From Candidatus Cloacimonadota bacterium (lineage in GTDB: Bacteria > Hydrothermota > E44-bin80): a stretch of DNA of 41,962 nt. The stretch covers positions 1 to 41,962 of the forward strand of contig SOIS01000231.1 of the NCBI GenBank assembly GCA_004375965.1, in the 5' to 3' direction. Of this stretch, positions 15,902-24,390 are shown one piece after another. The notes under the pieces were generated by a model that did no database searches, was not told the DNA's origin, and saw nothing but the letters and a program-made list of their open reading frames with translations. Numbering within the stretch: the stretch's first letter is position 1; every line of letters starts with the position of its first letter. The position numbers were made by a program, and so were the translations under genes.

Positions 15902-18900
15902 ATGAAAGAAAAACTGAATAAAAAGGATTTTTTATTTATAGTTGTCTGTATTGTAATCTCTGTTATTACCTGTTTTGTTTCGCTTAAACTGTATAATCGT
16001 GCATTTCCAGAGGCATCTCTTGACTTCAGAGTAACAAAGGGAGAGGCAAAAATCATTGCAGAGGATTTTCTAAAAACAATGAATCTTGATGTCTCTGATT
16101 ATAGATATGCTTCAAGATTTCGTTACGATAATAATGCGAAGATTTTTCTTGAGAAGGAACTCGGGCTCGAAGAGACGAACAAACTTTTGAAAGAGAAAAT
16201 AAAGATATGGAAGTGGAGCAGTAGATGGTACAAACCTCTCCAAAAAGAGGAATTTACAGTTGACATAAGCCCAGAAGGAGAATTGATAGGATTTATGCAT
16301 CTTCTCCCAGAAGAGGAAGAAGGTGCATCTCTAACAGAAGATGAGGCTAAGAATATCGCTGTCAATTTCATTGAACATAGGTTGGGAAAATCAATCTCAG
16401 AACTTGAATTCGTAGAATCAAACAGCATCGAAAGACCAAAAAGGGTTGATTGGACATTTACCTGGAAGCAGAAAGACCTTGACATTAAGAATGCATCAAA
16501 TAGATACAGAATCTCCATTGGTGGAGACTTTGTAAAAGGTTATTCACAATATTTGAAAATTCCTGAAAAATGGAGGAGGGATTATTCAAGACTCAGATCT
16601 CTCAATGATGCAGCTGGTTCTGTGGATTCCTTCTTTTTGATCCTTCTTGCGCTTGCTATTCTTGTGATATTCATCCAAAAAATAAGGTTAAGAATCCTTG
16701 AGATTAGATTTTCTCTTCTTTTTGGTTCAGTTGCTTTTCTTCTTTCGTTGCTTGCATCATTAAATAGCCTTTCCGTCTACTTCTTTAACTATAATACAAC
16801 AGAATCGCTTGGCGGATTTATTCTCGAGCAAATCTTTTCAACAATAATGGTTTCGCTTTTTGCTGGCATCGTTATCTTTTTAATTACTGCTGTTGCAGAA
16901 TCACTTTACAGGGAACATTACAGAAAAAAGATCAGTGTCAAAAACATCTTTTCTTTAAAAGCACTATCAACCAAAAAATTCTTTATCTCCAATATTCTTG
17001 GTTTAACATTGGCATTTTTCTTTGTTTTTTACCAGATTATCTTCTATATAATAGCAAACAAGCTTGGAGCCTGGGCACCGACAGAAGTTCCATACAGCGA
17101 GATGTTAAATACAAAATTCCCCTGGATATTTGTTCTCCTTGTTGGTTTCTTCCCTGCAGTAAGCGAAGAGTTTATATTTAGGATGTTTGCGATCCCATTT
17201 TTGAAAAAAATCTTTAGATTTACATGGATTGCCCTCATTATTTCTGGCTTTATCTGGGGGTTCGGTCATGCAAGCTATCCAAACCAACCATTTTACATCA
17301 GGGGTATTGAGGTTGGTCTGGCGGGTATCCTTGTAGGCTATTTAATGATACGTTTCAATATCTTCGCAGTATTTATCTGGCATTACACAATAGATGCATT
17401 CTATACTGCTTTCTTGCTCTTCAGGTCGCACAATTCGTATTTTATTATTTCCGGTGCTATTACAGCATTTATAATGTTTATTCCTCTTATTCTTTCAATT
17501 GTTAGATACATAAAATCAAGGGGGTTCGAGCCTGATAAGAATCTGCTCAATGATCAGTACAAGACTCCAGCTGCAGTTGAGGAGCGAATGTTGGAAAGGC
17601 TCGAACCTGAAGCAATACCATACCAACCCCTACCGACAAAAAGAATATTTATTTCTCTTATAATAGTTATTGTGCTTTCAAGCCTTTTCTATGTCAAGAT
17701 AGAGAGGGTTGGAAATTCGTTTCGGTTCAAAACTGGTAAACGGGAAGCACTTGAAACATCTACCAAATTTTTAACAGAAAGAAATGTCGATACAGAATCC
17801 TTTATGAAATCCGTCTATCCTAAAAGGAATTTCAATGCAATTACTGTTAAGTATATTATGGAAAAAGAAGGAGTGAAAGGTGTAAACAGGATGTTCATGG
17901 AGAAATTTATTGGACCTTTATGGAAGTGTAGATATTTTAAGCCACTGGTTAAGGATGAATTCAATCTTTCTCTTGACCCATTAACAGGAGAGGTATCTCA
18001 ATTCATACATAAGATTGAAGAGGAGAAGGAGGGCGAATTTTTAGACGAGAATGTAGCAAAGGAAACTGTATTACATTTTCTTAACGAAAGAGGAATAGAC
18101 CCATCCCTCTATACAATAAAGGAATCGAGTTCTGAGGATAAGAAAAATAGAAGGGATTACTTCTTCGCCTTTGAAAAAAATGAGGGAAATATTGATGAAG
18201 CAAAACAGAGACTCGAGGTAGGTTTATCGGGCACAGAAGTAACTACTTTTTCAAAATATATAAAGATTCCGGAGAAATATAAACGTGAATTGGCGGAGAG
18301 GACCGCATTCTCTGTCATTCTTCTTGTCTTAAGAACTATCACATTAATTTTTTTTACAGCATTTGCAGTCTATTTCTTTATCACACAATTTAATGCACTA
18401 AAGGTGATACGAAAGAGATTAATCATTGCCTCCATTATCATTACCATTCTCTCACTTATAGATAGGTTGAATAGAATCCCCCAACTTCTTAGTACCTATG
18501 ATACTTCCATACCTTTCAAGGTCTATCTTGTAAGTATAGGCTTAGGAACCATAATATTACCCATTGGTATATTCATCATCACCTATTTCTCCCTTCAGGT
18601 TATATTTACAATTAAGAAGGAAACCCTCTCGCTATTTTCAGGATTCAATATAAAAAAGATGTTACGGGATGCTCTCTACATTACATTTTTCTCTATTTTC
18701 GTATTCTTTATCCTCAAGCAGGCACGGGACATTATGTTTTTCCGATTCCCTTCATTTGCAGTATTGGGTTCATTCGGCATACCGTATGCATTGAATGCCT
18801 ATTTACCCTTCTATTCAAATCTTTTTATGAACATCCTGAAAACTATTATTGTTGTTGCTGGCATTGCGGTTTTTATTGAGGTTTTAACAAAACATATTAA

Positions 18901-19243
18901 GAAACAGTACCAGAAACTCATAATAATAATACTTGTACTTATCTCTTTTATACCTGAATCACTGAAGGGAAGCGGTGAGTTCTTCTTTAATCTCTCCTTA
19001 ATTATTTTCTTTACAGCAGCCATTTTCCTTTTGTTGAAATATCTCTTCAGAGATAATCTGCTCGCCTATCCTCTCTGTATCTTCACAACCCTCACCTTTA
19101 TTGGTATTCTCAGATATATCACTCAACCCGCTTTCAGTATACGAATTAACGGGTATATCCTTATTCCCTTCCTCATCCTCCCCTACATCCTGCTCATCAT
19201 AAGAGCTTTCACGGTTAAAAACCGTACCTACATACAAATGTAA
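15902..19243 (+). CDS. Giant duplicated membrane protein with CPBP (CAAX/Abi) protease domain
   Basis: I start this at ATG 15902, preceded by GGAG with 7-nt spacing, rather than the unsupported ATG five codons earlier. The product is 1113 residues. Half 1 has a membrane segment (about 10-30), a soluble domain (about 38-235), a membrane block, and a CPBP intramembrane protease domain. All three CPBP motifs are present: E422-E423-x3-R427 (SEEFIFR), F-x3-H456 (FIWGFGHAS) and H494-x3-D498 (WHYTID). Half 2 repeats the layout: a membrane segment near 580-600, a homologous soluble domain (SFRFKTGKREALETSTKFL... IKIPEKYKREL), then membrane helices. The three protease motifs are absent from half 2. 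CPBP proteins cleave prenylated or other membrane substrates; the substrate here is unknown. It is a monocistronic gene, convergent with the MacB operon. Confidence 0.8.
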   Translation: MKEKLNKKDFLFIVVCIVISVITCFVSLKLYNRAFPEASLDFRVTKGEAKIIAEDFLKTMNLDVSDYRYASRFRYDNNAKIFLEKELGLEETNKLLKEKIKIWKWSSRWYKPLQKEEFTVDISPEGELIGFMHLLPEEEEGASLTEDEAKNIAVNFIEHRLGKSISELEFVESNSIERPKRVDWTFTWKQKDLDIKNASNRYRISIGGDFVKGYSQYLKIPEKWRRDYSRLRSLNDAAGSVDSFFLILLALAILVIFIQKIRLRILEIRFSLLFGSVAFLLSLLASLNSLSVYFFNYNTTESLGGFILEQIFSTIMVSLFAGIVIFLITAVAESLYREHYRKKISVKNIFSLKALSTKKFFISNILGLTLAFFFVFYQIIFYIIANKLGAWAPTEVPYSEMLNTKFPWIFVLLVGFFPAVSEEFIFRMFAIPFLKKIFRFTWIALIISGFIWGFGHASYPNQPFYIRGIEVGLAGILVGYLMIRFNIFAVFIWHYTIDAFYTAFLLFRSHNSYFIISGAITAFIMFIPLILSIVRYIKSRGFEPDKNLLNDQYKTPAAVEERMLERLEPEAIPYQPLPTKRIFISLIIVIVLSSLFYVKIERVGNSFRFKTGKREALETSTKFLTERNVDTESFMKSVYPKRNFNAITVKYIMEKEGVKGVNRMFMEKFIGPLWKCRYFKPLVKDEFNLSLDPLTGEVSQFIHKIEEEKEGEFLDENVAKETVLHFLNERGIDPSLYTIKESSSEDKKNRRDYFFAFEKNEGNIDEAKQRLEVGLSGTEVTTFSKYIKIPEKYKRELAERTAFSVILLVLRTITLIFFTAFAVYFFITQFNALKVIRKRLIIASIIITILSLIDRLNRIPQLLSTYDTSIPFKVYLVSIGLGTIILPIGIFIITYFSLQVIFTIKKETLSLFSGFNIKKMLRDALYITFFSIFVFFILKQARDIMFFRFPSFAVLGSFGIPYALNAYLPFYSNLFMNILKTIIVVAGIAVFIEVLTKHIKKQYQKLIIIILVLISFIPESLKGSGEFFFNLSLIIFFTAAIFLLLKYLFRDNLLAYPLCIFTTLTFIGILRYITQPAFSIRINGYILIPFLILPYILLIIRAFTVKNRTYIQM

Positions 19244-19260
19244 GTACGAATTCAATTCGT
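19211..19260. other. Three adjacent small inverted repeats at a convergent junction
   Basis: In 50 bases there are ACGGTT-AAA-AACCGT (19211-19225), TACAT-ACAA-ATGTA (19229-19242) and ACGAATT-C-AATTCGT (19246-19260). They straddle the end of the CPBP gene, 20 nt from the end of the convergent ABC permease. No T-run follows. A bidirectional 3-prime-end structure is possible. Confidence 0.4.
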
Positions 19261-19279
19261 GCAATAAACTACCTACTGC

Positions 19280-20494
19280 CTATTCATACCGCAACGCTTC
19301 CACAGGGTCAAGTCGGGCTGCTTTATTCGCGGGATAGATACCAAAAAATATCCCCACTCCTGTTGAAAATCCAAAACCAAGAAACACTACCCAGAGTGGA
19401 ATTGCAGAGGGAATTTTTGATGCAACTGAAATAATCTTTGCTAAACTGAAACCTACAATAATACCTATTGTTCCACCAAAACCGCTTATTACAACTGCCT
19501 CTGTGAGAAACTGATAAAGAATATCCTTGTACCGTGCACCAATCGCTTTCCTTATACCGATCTCCCTCGTCCTTTCGGTAACGGAAACAAGCATAATATT
19601 CATAATGCCTATGCCTCCAATGAGGAGCGAGAGTGAAGCAACGCCAATCATTACTACAAATGCAGCGCCAGTAAACTTATTATACATATCCATAAGAACG
19701 TCCTGGGTATTAATGGAAAAATCATCTTCCTTCCCAGGTTTTACCTTTCGTATTCTTCTTAAAACTCCTCTGATTTCATCAATCGCCTCTTCCTTATCTT
19801 TAGCAAGAATAGCAATAGCAATAGCTTCCCTTCCTCTTCTTATAAAAAGTTTTCTGAATGTACTGAAAGGAATTATTACCTCATTATCCATACTTTGACC
19901 CAGCATTTTACCCTTTTTCTCAAGAACGCCTACGACTGTAAACTTTGACGCTCCAATCCTCACGATCTTATTCAAAGGGTCCTCGTTGGGGAATAATGTT
20001 TCAACTATATCCGTTCCAATAACACAAACCCTCTTTTTGTGAGCGTTGTCCAATGTTGTGATATACCTTCCTGATTCAAGATCCCTGCCAGTAATAGTCT
20101 GATATTCAGGAGTTGCACCATTAACAGAAACAGGGTTTGTTTTCTCATCTTTGTATTTCAATCTTAAATGACGGCCATCAAGGGGCGAAACAAGTTCCAC
20201 ATTACTGCACAGTTTCTTTATTGCATCTGCATGTTCAGGTGTAATATCCTTTCTACCCCTGTATTTCCACCACTCGCCTCCAGTCTGTACCCAGGGCCAC
20301 TTCTGCACATATATAACATTTGAACCAATGGATGAGAACATATCTGTAACCTTTTTGTTTAATCCAGAAATGAGCGAAACAACAGTTACAACGGTCATAA
20401 CACCAATGATAATTCCAAGAGTTGTTAAAATTGACCTGAGTTTATTTGCCCGAATTGCATCAATTGCTATCTTGAAACTTTCACCTATATGCAT
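19280..20494 (-). CDS. MacB-type ABC transporter permease (FtsX family)
   Basis: The 404-residue permease has the MacB layout: a first helix (about 18-42), a large periplasmic MacB_PCD domain (about 45-270), then three helices (about 275-300, 325-350, 365-390). The FtsX motif GGIGIMNIMLVSVTERTREIGIRKAIGA precedes the second block. The ATPase is a separate gene (24396-25121), unlike E. coli MacB, where both are fused. MacB systems couple ATP hydrolysis to mechanotransmission through an adaptor and TolC, exporting substrates from the periplasm. The start ATG at 20494 follows AGGAG supplied next to a dispersed repeat (20503-20517). It is the last gene of the export operon, 367 nt after the adaptor. 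Confidence 0.9.
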   Translation of the reverse strand: MHIGESFKIAIDAIRANKLRSILTTLGIIIGVMTVVTVVSLISGLNKKVTDMFSSIGSNVIYVQKWPWVQTGGEWWKYRGRKDITPEHADAIKKLCSNVELVSPLDGRHLRLKYKDEKTNPVSVNGATPEYQTITGRDLESGRYITTLDNAHKKRVCVIGTDIVETLFPNEDPLNKIVRIGASKFTVVGVLEKKGKMLGQSMDNEVIIPFSTFRKLFIRRGREAIAIAILAKDKEEAIDEIRGVLRRIRKVKPGKEDDFSINTQDVLMDMYNKFTGAAFVVMIGVASLSLLIGGIGIMNIMLVSVTERTREIGIRKAIGARYKDILYQFLTEAVVISGFGGTIGIIVGFSLAKIISVASKIPSAIPLWVVFLGFGFSTGVGIFFGIYPANKAARLDPVEALRYE

Positions 20495-20502
20495 TCATTC
20501 TC

Positions 20503-20517
20503 CTTTTAGCCACGGAT
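20503..20517 (-). repeat. Dispersed ATCCGTGGCTAAAAG element, copy 2
   Basis: On the minus strand this is identical to 7903-7917. It ends directly in GGAGAATGA before the permease ATG, so it forms part of the translation-initiation region. Confidence 0.5.
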
Positions 20518-20670
20518 ACATTAGTTTATTTTTTACCGCAAAGAGCTCAGAGATCATATCGTAATTGAGTAATTCAGTTATTAGGTAATTCGTTCTATAG
20601 CCATTCATCCATTAGTCATTCTCCACAATCCTGTTTCTTTGTCTCAGTCCTTATGTTTTTAAGTCAATTC

Positions 20671-20747
20671 CAGCCAAAGGCTAACTTCAAGTGCAAAGCA
20701 CTTTCTTCCAGCACGCAGAGCTCACTTCCAATGCGTAGCACTCATTC
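20671..20747. repeat. Two tandem copies of a 38-39-bp dispersed repeat
   Basis: Units at 20671-20708 and 20709-20747 share the pattern CAGC...CT(A/C)ACTTC(A/C)A...TGC(A/G)(A/T)AGCACT...TTC. A related copy lies at 30518-30558, beginning CAAGCCAAAGGTTCAATTCC. The centre AGTGC-AA-AGCACT is palindromic. Confidence 0.5.
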
Positions 20748-20861
20748 ACTCTTTCCATTTCGCATTCTTTCCATTGTATGTTATCTGCCTACTCCATACT
20801 TCCTACTGTCTGCTCCATACTCCCTACTGTATTTTTTCTGTCCTCTGACCCATCTCCTCTA

Positions 20862-22082
20862 TTATCCACCTATCTTTACCTTTTTCCGTCTCCCACCCGA
20901 GCTCTTTCCACTCTTCTCCTCCTCGTCCTTTCCCTTCTTCCCTTTTCCCTTCTTACGGGATGGTTTTTTTGTTTTTACATCGTCACCATCCTCAAGTTTT
21001 GAAAGTACAGAGTATGGTCCTGAAACCACCATTTCTTCCTCCTCTACTCCTTCCTTTATCTCTATCTCTGTTTCACTCGAGATACCTGTTTTCACCTCCC
21101 TGAAATGAGCTTTTCCATCGACTACAACGAAGATCCCTGTTTTCTTCTCCTCTTCCTCCCCTCTTTCTATAACACACTGGATTGGAACCTTAAGCACACT
21201 ATCCCTTCTGGAAGAAATAATATCAACAGAAGAACTCATACCAGGTCTTAATCGGCTATCTGTCTTATCAAATGCAACCTTGACCTTAAAATTTGTAACC
21301 TCCTCCTGTGTCCCCATACCAGAGGTCCTTCCCGCATTAGAAATCTCTACCACATGTCCTTCAAAAATAGTATCACCAAACGCATCCACATTTATCTCAG
21401 CAAACTGCTCTATTTCAAGATCTACAATATCACTCTCGTCCACCTCACATTCTATCTCCATCTGTGAAAGGTCTGACAAAACCATAAGCACTGTTCCTGG
21501 ATTGTTCATTGTTCCAGTTACTACGGTCTCGCCTTCCTCTACATTGAGCCTTGTAACAACACCATTAATCGGACTTTTTATAATTGTCTTATTCAGGTTT
21601 TCAAGTGCATTCTTAAGATTTGCCTGTCGCTCCTCAACGGTCAGTTCAGCCATCCTGAAATCTGTTTTACCTACTTCGAACTCCTCCTTCGATATTAGTA
21701 ATTTTTCATATAATTTTTTCGTCCTCTCAAAAGAAGTACTTTTCATTTCATAACTTGCTTTTGCTGAAAGCAATGAACTGCGTGCGACTTCAACTGCTGC
21801 CTCTTCACGTGTCCGATCAAGTTCTGAAATAACATCCCCTCGCTTTACTTTGTCACCCTCACGAACATTCAACTTAATCAGTTTACCCATAATATCTGAG
21901 CTTATATTGACATCGTTCTTCGGACTAACTCTACCCGGTGCAGAGACGATTGATTTAATTTCTCCCTTTTTCACCTTTTCTGCCTTCACCTCTATTGCCT
22001 TGCCCTTAAATTTTACATTCATTACAACTATAATAAGAATAACAACTAAAATACCAACACCAATAATTATCTTTTTCTTCAT
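20862..22082 (-). CDS. HlyD/MacA-type periplasmic adaptor (membrane fusion protein)
   Basis: The 406-residue adaptor bridges the inner-membrane permease and TolC. It has one N-terminal membrane segment (about 4-22), a barrel-sandwich/lipoyl domain (GRVSPKNDVNISSDIMGKL... NGVVTRLNVEEGETV) split by a coiled-coil hairpin (about 85-155), then beta-barrel and membrane-proximal domains. The C-terminal 35 residues are an unusual Lys/Gly/Ser/Glu-rich low-complexity tail (KKGKGKKGKDEEEK and on). That tail is not part of the family fold and may bind peptidoglycan or be repeat-derived. The ATG follows AGGAGAAGAGG. It lies between lepB and the permease. Confidence 0.9.
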   Translation of the reverse strand: MKKKIIIGVGILVVILIIVVMNVKFKGKAIEVKAEKVKKGEIKSIVSAPGRVSPKNDVNISSDIMGKLIKLNVREGDKVKRGDVISELDRTREEAAVEVARSSLLSAKASYEMKSTSFERTKKLYEKLLISKEEFEVGKTDFRMAELTVEERQANLKNALENLNKTIIKSPINGVVTRLNVEEGETVVTGTMNNPGTVLMVLSDLSQMEIECEVDESDIVDLEIEQFAEINVDAFGDTIFEGHVVEISNAGRTSGMGTQEEVTNFKVKVAFDKTDSRLRPGMSSSVDIISSRRDSVLKVPIQCVIERGEEEEKKTGIFVVVDGKAHFREVKTGISSETEIEIKEGVEEEEMVVSGPYSVLSKLEDGDDVKTKKPSRKKGKGKKGKDEEEKSGKSSGGRRKKVKIGG

Positions 22083-22144
22083 TTCCTCTTCTCCTAATTT
22101 TATAATCTATCTAATCATATTTATTCCCTTTTTATCATTTATCC

Positions 22145-22172
22145 TACATCTTACATCGTACATCTTACATCC
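22145..22172. repeat. Heptamer tandem repeat TACATC(T/G/C), lepB 3-prime side
   Basis: Four consecutive 7-mers read TACATCT, TACATCG, TACATCT and TACATCC. The same heptamer array lies at 22962-22989 on the other side of lepB. Confidence 0.75.
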
Positions 22173-22191
22173 CTTTACTCTCCCTTATATA

Positions 22192-22950
22192 TCAGAATAC
22201 GAAATTGAGAATTCTTCTCCACCTAATTTTTTCCCAGATTCTATATAAAGGAACACCCTTATCCCAGGAGAAGTATAGGATTAACGGTTTACCAAGCGCA
22301 TCCCTCTTGTCAAGCGGTCCCCAGAATCTTGAGTCACCAGAGTTGTCCCTGTTGTCTCCCATAACAAAGATACTCCCTTCTGGCACAATAATAGGACCAA
22401 AGTTATCCCTGCAATATCCTCCAACAAAACGAAATTCTCCCCCCTCCCAATCCCGCTGGTAGGTAAACGGGTTAATATTAGGTATTGGGGGAAACTCCCG
22501 TAGGTCCCTGTGCACGACGTTTTCCTCAAGAAGACTTTTACTGTTAATATAAACTATCTTATGTTTTACTTCTACAGTGTCTCCGGAAAGGCCGACACAT
22601 CTTTTGACAAAATATTTTTTAGTATATGGGGAAATAAAAATAACAATTTCACCCCGCTCAGGTTCTCTAAATTTAAGTATACTCTTCTTTGTAAAAGGTA
22701 TATGGATTCCGTAAACCATTTTATTAACAAGAAGAAAATCGCCAATAAGAAGTGTATCCTCCATTGAACCGGTAGGAATCATAAACGACTGTATAAAGAA
22801 TGTTCTTATAAACATTGCAATAAAAAATGCCCAAATAATAGATTCGACCCATTCCCTTAGTTTCGACTTTTTCTTATCTTTTTTATTATCTACTCTACCT
22901 CTCCTTTGTTTTTTCATTTTATTCTGTTTTGGCGTCAACGGCTGTTTCAT
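22192..22950 (-). CDS. lepB: Signal peptidase I
   Basis: LepB removes signal peptides on the outer face of the inner membrane. From ATG 22950 the protein has 252 residues. A very basic cytoplasmic start (KKQRRGRVDNKKDKKKSK) precedes one membrane segment (about 35-57). The catalytic S62 is in MIPTGSMEDTL and the general-base K116 is in FVKRCVG. The conserved MGDNRDNSGDSRFWGPL lies near the C-terminus. A GTG at 22959 would add three residues; the ATG has a better-spaced AAGGTG, which is part of the heptamer array. Its position between TolC and the adaptor is unusual and may reflect insertion or co-regulation with secretion. Confidence 0.93.
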   Translation of the reverse strand: MKQPLTPKQNKMKKQRRGRVDNKKDKKKSKLREWVESIIWAFFIAMFIRTFFIQSFMIPTGSMEDTLLIGDFLLVNKMVYGIHIPFTKKSILKFREPERGEIVIFISPYTKKYFVKRCVGLSGDTVEVKHKIVYINSKSLLEENVVHRDLREFPPIPNINPFTYQRDWEGGEFRFVGGYCRDNFGPIIVPEGSIFVMGDNRDNSGDSRFWGPLDKRDALGKPLILYFSWDKGVPLYRIWEKIRWRRILNFVF

Positions 22951-22961
22951 TACATACACCT

Positions 22962-22989
22962 TACATCCTGCATCTTACATCCTACATCC
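22962..22989. repeat. Heptamer tandem repeat TACATCC, lepB 5-prime side
   Basis: Four 7-mers read TACATCC, TGCATCT, TACATCC and TACATCC, in register with the array at 22145-22172. On the minus strand they read GGATGTA, and the last partial unit supplies the AAGGTG ribosome site of lepB. Confidence 0.75.
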
Positions 22990-23026
22990 CATATTCTCAT
23001 CTTAGTTACCTCCTACACCATCACCT

Positions 23027-24316
23027 TTAATCAACAATTCTCTCCCCAAGAAGATTTGTTACATAAAAAGTAGCAAGCAATAAATCGAAATATGAGGAAA
23101 TCTTTGTCACCTGAGCCTGTTCATAATCCTGTTCCGCATCAATGAGTTCAAGAATTGTTGCAGCGCCCAAATTGTATTTCTCCTGCGTCATCCTGTAACC
23201 TAATTCTGCCTTTTCGAGATTCTTCTCAGCAAGGGTAAAGGTCTTTTCTGCCTCATCTATTGCAAGCAGTGCCTTTTTCAGTTCTATTCCTTTTATTGCA
23301 ATAGCATCGCTAAGTTCAAGTTCTTTCATTTTTAACAATGCTTTACTCTGTTTAATGGATGCTGATCTTGAGAAACCCGTAAAAAGAGGTAAAGTTACAC
23401 TTGCACCAACACTCCAAGAATCATTTTCATCCCATTCCTCCTTTGCGAAGGTGAATTTATCTCCAGAGTAACCATAACTCCCAGACAACGATAGTTTCGG
23501 GAGAAACTTACAGTATGTGGATGAGAGTTGTGCTTTACCACTGGAGACCGACAATCGTTCAGCCAAAACTTCTGGATTCTCCTCCTTCACTCTCTCAAGT
23601 AATGCATCATAATCATTGATACTGTAATCCTTGACTTCAATACTTTCCTCCTTTACATCAAATTCTAAAGCAGGCTCAAGTCCTATTATGTAAGCAAGAT
23701 TTGCTTTTGAAAGCTCTATATCCTTCTCAGCCATTAGCAAATCGAGTTCTGATTGATTTTTCACTACCTCAGACCTTAAAAGGTCAACCTTCGAAACCGT
23801 TCCAATGTCATACATAAGTCTTGTTTTCCTCAGATTCTCCTCACTCTCCCTGAAACCTAATTCCTTTACCGATAGAAGTCTCTTCTTTTTAAGAAGGTCG
23901 TAAAAGAATCCAGCAACCGAGTATTCTATCTCATTAACTGCTGCTTCGTATAATGCATTGCTTTCTTTAACGTCTATTCTCGAACTCTTTATATCAAATA
24001 TACTGGAAAGGTCAAAGACTGTCTGGTTCAGGGAAATATCTGATGAGTATGTATCCGTATACGGTTCAGTACCAAAAATTGATGAACTTCTATTCACAGA
24101 ACTCCTCGCGCTGATATAGGGAAGCATCTCAGAGTAACTCAAAAGCTTCTGTGCTTGAGACAGTGAAATACTCTCCCTGGTTTTTCTTAGCGAAAGATTA
24201 TTTCTTACCGCCATATCAATACAATCATTCAGCGTATAAATCCTTCCAGAAAGCAAAGTTGGAAAAAAAACAAAAATTAAAATACGACAAATAATTGTAT
24301 GTTTATAGTTATTCAT
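23027..24316 (-). CDS. TolC-family outer-membrane channel protein
   Basis: The 429-residue protein has a signal peptide (about 1-24, ending near LLSG). Two outer-membrane efflux protein repeats follow, with long amphipathic helices. The boundary pattern recurs: LNDCIDMAVRNNLSLR near the start, and EKAELGYRMTQEKYNLGAATILELIDAEQDY near the end. It would be the trimeric exit duct of the export system encoded around it. Internal duplication, typical of TolC, is visible. No good ribosome site precedes ATG 24316, so translation may be coupled to the ATPase gene ending 79 nt upstream. It shows that the organism is diderm. Confidence 0.9.
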   Translation of the reverse strand: MNNYKHTIICRILIFVFFPTLLSGRIYTLNDCIDMAVRNNLSLRKTRESISLSQAQKLLSYSEMLPYISARSSVNRSSSIFGTEPYTDTYSSDISLNQTVFDLSSIFDIKSSRIDVKESNALYEAAVNEIEYSVAGFFYDLLKKKRLLSVKELGFRESEENLRKTRLMYDIGTVSKVDLLRSEVVKNQSELDLLMAEKDIELSKANLAYIIGLEPALEFDVKEESIEVKDYSINDYDALLERVKEENPEVLAERLSVSSGKAQLSSTYCKFLPKLSLSGSYGYSGDKFTFAKEEWDENDSWSVGASVTLPLFTGFSRSASIKQSKALLKMKELELSDAIAIKGIELKKALLAIDEAEKTFTLAEKNLEKAELGYRMTQEKYNLGAATILELIDAEQDYEQAQVTKISSYFDLLLATFYVTNLLGERIVD

Positions 24317-24390
24317 AGTTATTTGTCTCGTTTTGACATGATTTTTTCTATTGTTTCTACCCTTTGTCGTCGGTTTTCATTATCCTTTCC

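Larger units (their letters stand above)
20495..20861. other. Repeat-rich gap inside the export operon
   Basis: This 367-base gap between adaptor and permease holds no convincing gene. It contains the TTTTAGCCACGGAT element (20504-20517), a GAGTAATTCAGTTATTAGGTAATTC degenerate array (20567-20591), two tandem 38-39-bp units (20671-20747) and a TCCATACT/CCTACTG array (20788-20830). No clear promoter for the permease is visible. Confidence 0.6.

Noticed and set aside
20653-21108. Plus-strand open frame of 151 codons
   Set aside because: It overlaps the real adaptor gene antisense, has low-complexity Ser/Pro/Phe composition and no ribosome site or family.
21811-21826. TTCACGTG as a possible parS site
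   Set aside because: Only the inner core matches parS; the flanks do not complete the TGTTTCACGTGAAACA palindrome, and it lies in the adaptor coding sequence.
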